Part shown: piece by piece, positions 25,443-34,920 of the stretch
Numbering within the stretch: the first letter of the stretch is position 1
Layout of the letters: every line of letters begins with the position of its first letter
DNA from: Choristoneura fumiferana
Lineage: Eukaryota; Arthropoda; Insecta; Lepidoptera; Tortricidae
Direction: 5' to 3'
Assembly (NCBI RefSeq): GCF_025370935.1
Contig: NC_133481.1
Span: 13,449,001 to 13,513,000, forward strand
Length of the DNA stretch: 64,000 bases
Program-made: the position numbers and the translations under genes
The notes under the pieces: model-generated
The model's input: the letters and a program-made list of their open reading frames with translations, nothing else
Databases searched by the model: none
Told to the model about the DNA's origin: nothing

Positions 25443-25660
25443 AGTAGCTGTTGCCCGCGACTCCGAACGCGTAGAATTCGTTTATCGCTATCCCGCGGGA
25501 ACAATGCAATTTTCCTGGATAAAAACTATCCTATGTCCTTCCCTGGGACTCAAGATATACCTATACCTAATTTTATCTAAATCGATTCAGCGGTTTAGAC
25601 GTGAAGAGGCAACAAACAGCAAACGGACGTACAAACTTTCGCATTTATATTATTATTTAT
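25443..25660 (+). repeat. GCTGTTGCCCGCG-type lepidopteran repeat (well-preserved)
   Basis: AGCTGTTGCCCGCGACTCCG, TATCCCGCGGGAACAATGC, AAAACTATCCTATGTCCTTC, GATTCAGCGGTTTAGACGTG and ACAAACTTTCGCATTTATAT occur in order. This is the best reference copy in the window. Confidence 0.72.
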
Positions 25661-25820
25661 CGCTAAGCGATTACCAAATACCCCGCTAGCAACGTCTAAA
25701 CAATATACAACAATCCATACTAATTATAGGTAATAATCCTTACGCTTTCCCTATACTTGGATTGTGACTAAATAGTTTATTCTGGTTAACGAAATCTATA
25801 AGTTTCAAAAGTCATTCCCT

Positions 25821-26312
25821 TGACTTGTCTAATTTATTTTGCCTAATTTCAGTTTGTCTAACAACTTTTATTATAACGAATTGTTTGTCTAAAGTCAATT
25901 TGTATAATTTCATATAGTGTTGAACTTTAATTTTTCCTAAATGATCATTTTCATAACTTGTTTCGTCGAATATTATTTTACCTACTTATTTAAAACTCAC
26001 TTTGTCGATTCTTATTTTAACTGATCATTACTTAGTTAAATAACGTTTTTACTAAGATTAGAACTATGTACGACCAGTAAGTAGGTTAGGTTAGGTTAGA
26101 ACTGCGACCACAACATCGCGCGAGCCGAGCGAGCGTGCCGCGGTAGCGGCCAGCGAAGCGCCAGAACCGAACTTCTGTTAGTTAGATGTATGATATTAGA
26201 CGAAAAATAATTATATCAGTCAAGGAGTATACGAAATAAGTACAAAAGGAAAATTGGTTTATCTAAAATTAGGCAAACCGAAAATAGGCTAAAATTTGTT
26301 AGGCAAAACAAG
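25821..26312. repeat. inverted-arm repeat with GC-rich core and (TTAGG)n
   Basis: Left TTGCCTAATTTCAGTTTGTC and right AGGCAAACCGAAAATAGGCT are inverted relatives. Between them lie GGTTAGGTTAGGTTAG (26084-26099) and a GC-rich core, CGCGCGAGCCGAGCGAGCG followed by GCCAGCGAAGCGCCAGAAC. I recall the TTAGG plus GC core combination from other moth repeats. Class unknown. Confidence 0.6.
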
Positions 26313-27006
26313 GTAGGTACAACCAATAATAATATTAGTGGGTTATATTATGTGCTTTGTAATTTAATAGTTAGGTAAGTAGTTAAGTACCTATAGTCAC
26401 AAAAACTGTAAACAACTCGGTCAACTATCAATTGCAATCAGACGTCGATTATCTACTTAACTGTGAAAATGGATAAATAGGTACCTACTAGGTAAATACA
26501 TTTTTCATCACATAAGCTCTGAAAGTAGGTTGCATTTAACTTGAAATCCGTGTTGTAAATTAGATTTTCATCACACTTGCTCGTAAACAGTGTCGTAACA
26601 TGCAGGCTACTATAGACTCTCCTTCGTAATTCCTTATTTACCGCCCTTAAGACACAATGCACTACTACATCTTTAGGGATGTAATTAAATTTAAAAATCG
26701 AATGGTGCTCCTTCGTATTTACGAACTGGTAAAGCAGGAGATTGTAATGCGTAATTTTTATTTTTTACCTCCAAACCTCCATACTAGCATAATGCTGCTG
26801 GCCAGTGCTATGCTAACTGAATGTGTCAAAGTTTAGAGCGCGACGCCATTAAAAAAAAAGACTGTTTGGCGCGATAAATTTTCTTCCGCTCTGTTACAAA
26901 ATTTGTAAATAATTTAATTGCGTATAGGTACCTTAGATAAATGATTGGTCTCGCGAGACTAATTAAGTGTAACTGACATTTTATCGAAATTAACTCGTTT
27001 TCGTAC

Positions 27007-27042
27007 TATAAAAATCATTAACGGGAACAAGATCTCAATTTA
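27007..27042 (+). promoter_or_regulatory. candidate headcase core promoter (TATA-like box)
   Basis: TATAAAA at 27007-27013 lies 30 bases upstream of an A in CTCAATT (27037), the spacing expected between a TATA box and an initiator. It sits at the AT-rich/GC-rich boundary just before the headcase leader. Use of this site would give a leader of about 375 bases. The Inr match is weak and TATAAAA is common in AT-rich DNA, so this is tentative. Confidence 0.25.
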
Positions 27043-27411
27043 AACATCCCCAATGCAGCGGTCAAGGTGGCACAACACCCGTGCCGCGTCGTCATAGATT
27101 TTGTAGAACAATGTGTGCGTGCAAGCAAGTAGCAAGCACCCCGGCAGCATCCCCCGTTGGCGGACGCAGCAGCGGCCGCCGCCAATGCCAGCACCGTCCC
27201 GCGAAAGTGAATGCGCTGCACTTTCTCCCCACCCGGCGACGCCCCGCCCTCCCCCCCGCAAGGTCAGCCCCGCTGCAGCCGCGGCGGCGCGGCCGCGGCG
27301 ACGCTGCGCTCTTGAAATTTCGCTTTCGTTCTCGCGTTATTAGTCGGCCGCGCGCGCTCCGACAAGCATGTGTCTCGTGTGACGCTCCCGCACGTTCGAT
27401 TTCGTTCGGCA
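27043..27411 (+). other. hdc: headcase 5' leader region, GC-rich, with upstream ATGs
   Basis: Very GC- and CpG-rich. It contains four ATGs before the headcase start: 27111 (open to 27548, 145 codons, overlapping the headcase start in another frame), 27185 (ends 27343), 27211 (headcase frame, ends at the TGA at 27313) and 27368 (four codons, MCLV, ends 27382). The exact 5' end of the mRNA is unknown. If transcription begins downstream of 27113, the long upstream ORF is not in the message. Confidence 0.5.
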
Positions 27412-27548
27412 ATGGCACCGCGGCGGCAGGGCGCCGCCGGCGAACGCGACGAGGCCGACAGCCGAGGCTGCTGCGTGCCCGGCGAATGCTTGCGCCCGCG
27501 GGACCCCGTCCGCGCGGAAGACGCGGTCCGCGTGCTTTGCAACAATGA
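27111..27548 (+). other. upstream ORF overlapping the headcase start
   Basis: ATG at 27111 with A at -3 opens a 145-codon frame that runs 137 bases into headcase exon 1 and ends at TGA 27546-27548. The product would be Arg/Ala/Pro-rich, as expected from a GC-rich stretch read out of frame, and resembles no known family. A role in restraining headcase translation is possible if it is transcribed, but its length may be only a consequence of base composition. Confidence 0.3.
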
Positions 27549-27989
27549 CGCTTGCAGCGCCGGCCGGTACATGCACCGAGCGTGCTTCGAGCAATGGGAA
27601 GTCGGGGTGCTCGCGTATTTGAAGTCTTGCGGACGGGCGCGTTCGTGGTCAGAGAGGCAGAGGCTTCAAAATTTATGGACAAAGAAGGGTTATGATTTGG
27701 CTTTTAAAGCTTGCGGGTGCCGTTGCGGGCGGGGGCACTTGAAGAAGGACTTGGATTGGGCTCCGCCGGGGTCGGTGAGGGTTGAGGAAGAGAAGAAGAG
27801 GCGCCGGCGAGCGCGGCCAGGGCGGGTGCCTGACGGGAGGCCCCGGACCTTCAGTCTGTCCAGCTCGGGCTCCTGCTCGCCACCCTCGGCGCCCTCTGAG
27901 CCGTCAGCGAGCCCCACCCACCAGCCGCAGTTGGCGCTCACTCCAGCCAAGAGGAACTCCAAGGTCGAGATCATCTCTGACAGAGTCAG
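27412..27989 (+). CDS. hdc: headcase (Hdc/HECA), coding exon 1: N-terminal Cys/His-rich headcase domain
   Basis: Encodes 192 residues plus two bases of codon 193. Residues ~19-120 match the conserved headcase domain as I know it: CCVPGECL at 20-27, VRVLCNNDACSAGRYMHRAC at 39-58, an FEQWE...GVLAYLKSCGRARSWS stretch, RQRLQNLWTKKGYDLAFKAC at 82-101, then CGCRCGRGHLKKDLDW. C20, C21, C26, C43, C48, H55, C58, C73, C101, C103, C105 and H109 give a RING-like zinc-binding look. A basic patch (~125-135) and a Pro/Ser-rich linker follow, ending AKRNSKVEIISDRV. The start is the first in-frame ATG after the stop at 27313, with G at -3 and +4. The exon ends AG|gtgagt. Known of the family: Drosophila Hdc marks imaginal cells, limits tracheal branching, and works with Unkempt downstream of InR/mTOR; HECA is the human relative. 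Drosophila hdc makes a longer isoform by stop-codon readthrough; that part is not in this window. Confidence 0.95.
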
Positions 27990-28312
27990 GTGAGTTGATT
28001 TTGGCTGTTCAGTTCTGTAGGTATTTGAATTGAATTTTAATTTCGCGCACTTCTTAGTTTTTTTTGTCAGATAATTTTGTTATTCGACCTTTGGTATAAT
28101 TCTAATAAACTTGCGATTTATCCAGTTTTTAAACATGCCTATTTGCTGGCAATTAGTTAACTGTTTTGATTTAACATTTCACCTTTTGATTAAATTAAGG
28201 TTCTAAACGTAAAGTAAACATTATCTATCCTACCTATCACAAATATCACAATCCTCCGATTATTGACATTAAATGATAGGCCGTTTTTGCCATGGCTTTA
28301 CTTTATGCCTTT

Positions 28313-28626
28313 AATCCGTGGTAGCCTAGTGGTTTGACCTGTGGCCTCAATCTGCGGGTCGTGGGTTTGAGCCTGGGCTCGCACTTTGTTTTTTCGGATT
28401 TACTTGCGAAATAAAATTTTAAATTTACCATATTTTATGCTGAAGAAAAACATCGTAACGAAACCTGGACACACCCTAAGTGAGTCAATGATGCTACGAA
28501 TAATAATAATTATTATTCATAGCAATGATGTGTGTGTATGTGAAGTGCGAATTACGGCACAAGTACTCTTATTCTGAGAGGAGGCCTGTGCCCTGCAGTG
28601 GCACGCATAAAGGCCGAGATAAGATT
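28313..28626 (+). mobile_element. SINE family 1, diverged copy
   Basis: TCCGTGGTAGCCTAGTGGTT (A box) and CGTGGGTTTGAGCCTGGGCT (decayed B box) form the head. AAAAACATCGTAACGAAACC and GGAGGCCTGTGCCCTGCAGT give the body and tail. It sits at the start of headcase intron 1, 320 bp after exon 1. Confidence 0.8.
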
Positions 28627-29379
28627 GTTTTTATAACTATGACTTCAGCCGAAAAAAATAGGTAAGTACCTATAGTATAGTAGTGAAAAGTATTCGACCA
28701 TTTTCGAATTTTGACTGTCATCGTGTTTTAAGCCATTGCCTTTTGCACAGCATTAGAATCATTAGATGGTAACATTAACTTGTACCTACACTTTCGTTCT
28801 TAGGTGAGGACTGCTCTGCTCATCAAACGCACACTTAAAGGCTAAGACTGACACGATGACAGAAAAATAAAGATAGGTATATACTTTCGAGTTTATAACT
28901 TCTAAATGTGACAGACCGATTTATTATTGTCTTTCTCATAGATTTTTCTCGTCGCTTCTTTTTTGTGTGTAATTTAAAATACTTATGTACAGGTGTTCCT
29001 TAATAATATACTGGCTAGAATAGGTACTTCTTTCTCCGGATTTTCCGAGAAAAGCTTACAATGAAAAAAGACCCTCAGTTAGAAACGAAAACAGGCCCCT
29101 GGCTTAAGAAAAATTATGATACCTATTTTGCAGCTGTCAGTGACTTTGTCAGGGGATTTCTTTCGATTCCCAACTAGGTTGTAAATACCTATAGGGATAC
29201 ACCTTCCTCATATTTTTTCTGAATACTGAATTTTGATAACATTCAAATCGGACCACTCGTCAAAATTATCAGTGTGGACATACCTACCAACATTGAATTT
29301 AACCTAACCATAAAAATTTCATTTTTAATAAAGCTTTTTTTGCTGACTGTACTTGCATTGTCTGTCACCCAAACTACAT

Positions 29380-29965
29380 TTGCGTATCAATTTTCAAGTC
29401 GATGCTGGTAACCGTTGAAGTTCCGTCCTGCGGAGACGATCCTGGCTGGACTACCAGGATGTCACTACTAGATTATTGTATTGTCACGCGATTTACATAA
29501 GTACCTAGTCCAACCAAATTTCAAGTCAATCTGACTACTGGAAAACTGGTAAAAGCCGTGGTGGCCTAGTGGTTTGACCTATTGCCTCTCAAACAGAGGG
29601 TTGTGGGTTCAAACCCCGGCTCGCACCTCTGAGTTTCTCCAAAGTCATGTGCGGAATTACATTTGAATTTTACCACGAGCTTTGCGGTGAAGGAAAACAT
29701 CGTGAGGAAACCTGCACAAACCTGCGAAGCAATTCAATGGTGCGTGTGAAGTTCCCAATCCGCACTGGGCCCGCGTGGGAACTATAGCCCAAGCCCTCTT
29801 GTTCTGAGAGGCCTGTGCCCAGCAGTGGGACGTATATAGGCTGGAATGATGAAAATGATGATGATGACTACTGGAAGTTGATCAACTTTAACTTGCAAGA
29901 TTTGACTACAGACAGACAGACCGACAGACAGACCACGGGACAGGTGTAAAAATAAAAATACATGC
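29380..29965 (+). repeat. older repeat hosting the 29.5-kb SINE
   Basis: The left flank AATTTCAAGTCAATCTGACT and right flank TTAACTTGCAAGATTTGACT with the AGACAGACAGACCGACAGAC run read continuously once the SINE and one target duplication are set aside. This is a familiar lepidopteran repeat body; boundaries approximate. Confidence 0.5.
29544..29864 (+). mobile_element. SINE family 1, full-length copy with 12-bp target duplication
   Basis: GCCGTGGTGGCCTAGTGG (from 29555), GGTTCAAACCCCGGCTCGCA, GAAGGAAAACATCGTGAGG, AAGTTCCCAATCCGCACTGG, and the tail AGGCCTGTGCCCAGCAGTGG into GAT repeats. TGACTACTGGAA is repeated at 29532-29543 and 29865-29876. About ten extra bases (29544-29554) precede the usual head. 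Confidence 0.92.
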
Positions 29966-30261
29966 AGATGCTTGCCGCTTCCTTTCTTAACGTCCGTTAA
30001 TCATACCACAGCTGTTTCTAAACTACAAGTCAAGACTTGTTACAATAATGTTGTCATATTGTACCTAGTCAGCCACGTTGATTACAGATATGCAGGGAGG
30101 TATTGTGCAACTACCTAATCTGTAGGTATCTATATACAGCTTCCTTTTCACGGCTGATATATTACTGTCATTACGCCTCTTGCTTGACATCCAGGTAACA
30201 TACCTACCTACCTATTGCAATTTTATTTTTATTTTTAGTAGGTACCTAACCTACCTATATG

Positions 30262-30348
30262 TAGGGCCGCATTTAAAGGACGGTATCCGAGGCTAGTCTC
30301 GTGTCCTTCGCCATAAAGACCCCACAAAAGTAAAAAAAAAAAAAAAAA
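30262..30348 (+). mobile_element. possible retroelement end with poly-A
   Basis: GGGCCGCATTTAAAGGACGG, then a 17-base A run at 30332-30348. Only the A tail suggests a retroposed end. Confidence 0.25.
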
Positions 30349-31577
30349 TACGAACTTTTCTACATTTTTCCGTCTTCTTAGGCCTTAGGTGCCACCACTC
30401 CTTCATCTTGTTAAAAAAAACTGTGAAAAACACCTATTCACCTCAACCTTACCTGCCTAGGTTAGGTTCTTCCCACTATGATCTCAAGCTGGGACTTAAC
30501 TAAGTATGCGTAACACATTTTCAACGCAACGGAAAAAAATGGCATCGAACGAACCTATGCCGTATGTACACGTAGGTACCTACCAAACTTTACGTGTCCT
30601 TCTCCCAGATACTGTTCTGGAGGCGGGTCAAAATTCACTTCTATGATTTTAAGCGTACGTACAGAAATTCGATACAGATATTTCATACACATCTTAACTA
30701 GTACCCATTATCAAACTAGTAGGTACTATACACGCACAGTAGTTTCTATATCTAAAAATCCGTGTTTATATACCATTTTTTCTTACTCGTTCTCATCCTG
30801 TTTTACTTTACCTGATAACGTTATCACCGTGTTATAAAAACGTAGGTGTCAATCTTACATTGTTACCTACATAAATTGTTTCGCTAGATAGAGTTAAAAA
30901 CACACGTAAAAGCTGATAACACACGATGAAAATGGTCATCCTATTTTGGACTTTTTATTATTTCGTAAACAATACTCGTAGAATAGCTTGAATTGCTGTT
31001 TCATGTAATTTCTGTTGTCGCGTCTCTCTCACATCTGACTACTGGAAAAAGGACAGAGCAAACTATTTAGTCCTTGTTGTGCTGATCGCACCGCTAAACG
31101 GGTCGCGAATCGCAACCGGCTGAGGGGGCCGACAGGGTTACCATTGTTTACTATAACAGGTCACCGAATTTCGCGGTTGTAATTTATCTCTATAGATATG
31201 CCTATTTACACCTACACTGCAGATGGTCAGGTTAGTTTAAATGAATACAACTGTAAATGTTTTTCAGTTTTTTTTTATTGTGGTTGTCAAATGTTTCGAT
31301 AGGAACCTACCTACATTGGACGAAGTTCAAGGTTTACCTCGTCAAATCGCCTGATTAGACTACATTTTGTATCAAAAATCCTGAGGAAAAACCTTTACAG
31401 AGGTGTTTACATTGTAAAACATTTGTTTACTTCGTGTTTGTTACCTATTCTACTTTTCGAAATAAGTTTACGCGACGCTTGGAATATTTGGCCTTCACAA
31501 TTTGCTGCATTGTGTTGTGATCGGAATATTTGAATAATTAGGCTACCATTTACGATACCTTTGTAAATATCTAAGTA

Positions 31578-31740
31578 CCTGGGCGACCGAGCTTTGCTCG
31601 GGCTAAAACTCGATAATAAACGTCTTCCCAGAGATAAGACCGAGCTAGGTCGATTTGTCATCCCCGAAAACCCCTACATACCAAATTTCATCGAAATCGT
31701 TTGAGCCGTTTCCGAGATTCTGATTATATATTTAAACTCG
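31578..31740. repeat. lepidopteran CGACCGAGCTTTGCTCGG repeat
   Basis: CCTGGGCGACCGAGCTTTGC, then CCCCTACATACCAAATTTCA and GAAATCGTTTGAGCCGTTTC. This is a recurrent moth repeat of unknown class. Confidence 0.6.
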
Positions 31741-32725
31741 TATCAACACAATAATTGCTCGTTTAAAGGTATTAGATATATATTATATTATTATTAAAGT
31801 ACAAGTACCTATACTTATTCGCAAATCGACAGTCATTGAAGAGTCATTTTTATCTCAATGTTACCAGCTTTTTACGGCAACAAATCTGAATCTATACTTT
31901 TTTAGCAAGCAATCCTCCTTAAATCGTCATGGTAGTATTTTCAAACGTAATTTGTACTATTATTGTGCTGTTTCGATACATTTCGCTTTTTTTTTGCTAA
32001 AGATAATCTGCGTTTTAGCAGAAACTTATCTTTTTTAAGTAAGAATTAAACCATGCCGTGCGCTAATTATAAAACTGATTGAGGGTAGTACGCGAAAAAC
32101 GCGCGTGTACGTTTAAGACTGGCTGCATTTCTTAGTCTACTTTTGAAGTTGGTTGGACATGGAACCAAAGGCAGGACCGTCGAATCGTAGTGATGAAGAA
32201 AATAAAGCCATTCCAGCGTCGCCTTTGCGGTTAGTGATTTTGAAAGTTTTTTTGTTTGTTTCCATTTTTGAATTTTGAAGTGTTGTTGAGTTCGGGAAGG
32301 GTTTGGAACTAGTTATTTGAAATTAACGGAAATATTTCGGTTTTATTATTTTGTACATTGTGGCTTAGTTTTACTTAAAAAATAATATTTAAAATGGTTT
32401 ATAAGAATTTTTCTTAAATGTATGGCAGTTATCGCTAGGTGAGTACCTACACCTCCTAAAATTTTAAATTTTTACTTCCCTCCATTCTTTTTTCGTTTTT
32501 TAAATAGTTTATTTTTGCGCTTCATCAGTTTATTTCTCATCAGGTCTGTTCATTTGTTCTTACTGTAAAAAAAACTGGTAGTAAAATATCATCATGTCTT
32601 GGCGTAAATGATTTGAAGAGGTTTTAGGGTTCTGTACCTCTAAAAGAAAAACGGAACCTTATTAGATTAGAATCACTTTGTTGTCAATCTATGCGTGCGT
32701 GCGTATGTCGGTCAAGACGAACAGG

Positions 32726-32845
32726 GGGGCTACTACGAAATTCGAAAATCGAAGTTCTTATCGTACCGTCCCTCTCACTCTCGTATTAAATAATATAAGC
32801 GTCAGCGGGACGGCAAGATACGAAGTTCGAATTTTGCAATTTTTG
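32726..32845. mobile_element. MITE (GGGCTACTACGAA family), copy 1
   Basis: GGGCTACTACGAAATTCG at the left, an inner CTCTCGTATTAAATAATATA, and a decayed right end TACGAAGTTCGAATTTTG. Opposite orientation to the copy at 33239. A stretch with GTTTTAGGGTTCTGTACCTC and AAAAACGGAACCTTATTAGA (32620-32670) precedes it and belongs to another repeat. Confidence 0.8.
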
Positions 32846-33238
32846 GAGTTAGGGCCAGGAAAAATACCTACACGCGATCAATAAATACAAAATAAAAAAA
32901 GGGTTTTATTAATATATTAATATCCTCAATAAAAATATATTTAGTGCCGATAAAATAAATTACACAATTAAAAATTACTACCACGACGTCTTTTGTTTTT
33001 TCTTTCACTGATATGCTTTTCTTGTAATGTATGCAATCATACTCATAAATATAAAATAAAGGAAGCAATTATGTTTACAGCCGCTTAATTGCTTCAGATA
33101 AATTCATCAGTCTGTACTGTGTAGTTTACGTAGGTACCTACACAACATGCAAGGTTTTATAACTTTTATCCCAGTTGCAATTACATTTCGGGGGGGACAA
33201 GGCAACCCATAAATGTATGCCTGTACTGACGAACTTCT

Positions 33239-33359
33239 GGGCTACTACGAAACTCAAAAATCGAAGTTCATATCGTACCCCGCCCTGCTGACGCTTATAT
33301 TATTTAATACGAGAGTGAGAGGGACGGTACGATACGAACTTCGAGTTTCGTAGTAGCCC
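33239..33359. mobile_element. MITE (GGGCTACTACGAA family), copy 2
   Basis: Perfect 17-bp TIRs: GGGCTACTACGAAACTC and GAGTTTCGTAGTAGCCC. The arms extend further (ATCGAAGTTCATATCGTACC against GGTACGATACGAACTTCGA). The centre is TGACGCTTATATTATTTAAT, reverse complement of the same part in copy 1. Confidence 0.88.
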
Positions 33360-33904
33360 TGCTGAAGCCAAGCCGGCAGCGGGGCGGGCAGCGGTGTGGG
33401 TAGCGTAGCGTGTTCTCTGAACATTGACCCGCTGGACGCTTGCCGCACGGTGGTTAGACTGGCCAGCGAAAGCTGTCCACCGAGAAACCGCGGCAAATAA
33501 AAAAAAATACTGTACACTGATTAAACGATGATGACACTTAGAAATTATTTAAATTTTCCAGATATTAAATTATACCTACTTCGGGACTTCAAGCTGCATC
33601 AAAATTCATGTAGTAATGTGTGAAAGTTGATGATGCACTTTAGGAGTCCCTTGGTAAATTTTATGACCTTTGTCAGTGCCCATTTACGTACAGCCCAGAC
33701 GCATAAATTTTTGGACCATTTTGACCAGATTGGCATTGAATGTCTTATAACATTTGAATTCTAACATAATCTTGAATTAAACAAAAAATAATTTATTTAC
33801 TTCTTATAGCAGAAGTATCAAAATTATCTAAGCCGGGCTGGAATGACAATATGACAATTTTGACAGTCTCAAAAATTATACCAGATTAAAGTTTCGTAGA
33901 AATG

Positions 33905-34920
33905 CGTGGACAGCCTTCGCTGGCCAGCTACCTGGCAGCACGCACAGTACAATGAATAGAAAAATCGCTCGCCGCGCCGCTCCCGCAGGCGTTTAGTTTG
34001 CGGCCTAAGTAATAGTTAAGCGAGTTATCATAGCACACTTATTACCTACCGTCGTTTTAATATATTACCTACCGTCGTAAAGTCGATTTATTTTCCTAGT
34101 TATTAGATTACGTAAATACAAATGTCTCACTTGCTTCATAGCTAAAACAAAAAAATAAAAATACCTTTTGTTTGTGATCAAATAATCATGAGATACTTTT
34201 AGAAAAGCTCGATTTCGAAATCGGATAATCAAAGTAAACTTGATTCGGTGTGCTTTAAGTTTCATTTTACCATATTTATAGATTTGAGAGACTAGGTTTT
34301 TTTCAATGTCTAAAAGTTAGTGACAATATACCAAATTTCGCCGGCGGTCACCACTACCCAGTGGTAACATACACCGAAATTGGCGGTGCCGTAAAAATGC
34401 AATTTGGTGCATTAAACGCGCTCTGTTGCACAGCTGGCTTCCTGTATCCGTGCGAAGTGCGTTTTCCCGAAATTGAGGCAGCTGCCCAAATTGCTGCGGT
34501 TTCTTTTATGTTATGTTGCCCTGGTACATAGCGGCGAATGTCTGCGGTAAATAACAAGCTTATGTTTCCGGGCGGGCTTCAAAGGAGTACCTAATCAATT
34601 TGGTGTACATTTTACATAGATACAATAGGTACAGGTGCAACTGGAATGTAACTGTCGCTCGGGACCCGTCGGGTTTCATATGAGAAAGAAAATGAAAACC
34701 GATGTTGTGTTTCGAGTTCCAAACGACATTAGCAGACTAGTAAAATTGCATTTTTTCTATGGAACTGATAAACCATAAAATTACATTCAATAAGTTGAAA
34801 AAAAAAACACGAAATACTACTTAAGCTTTTTGCCGAATATATTTACCAAATTTAAGGCCACGCACTGGACGCCTGCGGGTTGCGACGCGGCAAGCGTTTT
34901 CTATTCATTACGCGGCCTTT
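33905..34920. repeat. inverted repeats ~0.9 kb apart
   Basis: AATGAATAGAAAAATCGCTC then GCCGCGCCGCTCCCGCAGGCG (33952-33991) is answered at 34868-34910 by CGCCTGCGGGTTGCGACGCG and CAAGCGTTTTCTATTCATT. They may be ends of one element or two fragments of one MITE family. The unique DNA between them shows no gene. Confidence 0.5.

Larger units (their letters stand above)
1..27000. other. 5' flank of headcase: repeat-rich, no gene recognised
   Basis: No ORF here resembles a host protein family. Stretches not covered by a listed repeat (about 1-790, 1141-2010, 2861-3450, 3561-4480, 4601-5360, 5432-7834, 11396-12591, 13100-13865, 14841-16105, 16231-17160, 17421-18446, 18577-21567, 22195-24276, 26313-27000) look like AT-rich unique or too-decayed sequence. 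GC-richer unique patches at 17690-17800, 18030-18300 and 22430-22620 may be regulatory or old retroelement remnants. It could equally be intron of an upstream gene not visible here. Confidence 0.6.

Noticed and set aside
27370..27411. 14-residue N-terminal extension of headcase from a GTG
   Set aside because: GTG is not a normal eukaryotic start; the in-frame ATG at 27412 has a good context and the conserved domain begins after it.
27092..27682. 196-codon ORF on the minus strand opposite headcase exon 1
   Set aside because: Antisense shadow of a GC-rich exon; composition Arg/Ala/Pro-rich, no family resemblance, while the plus strand has a clear conserved domain.
27782..28033. 83-codon plus-strand ORF crossing the exon 1 donor
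   Set aside because: Wrong frame relative to the headcase domain and runs into the intron through the donor site.
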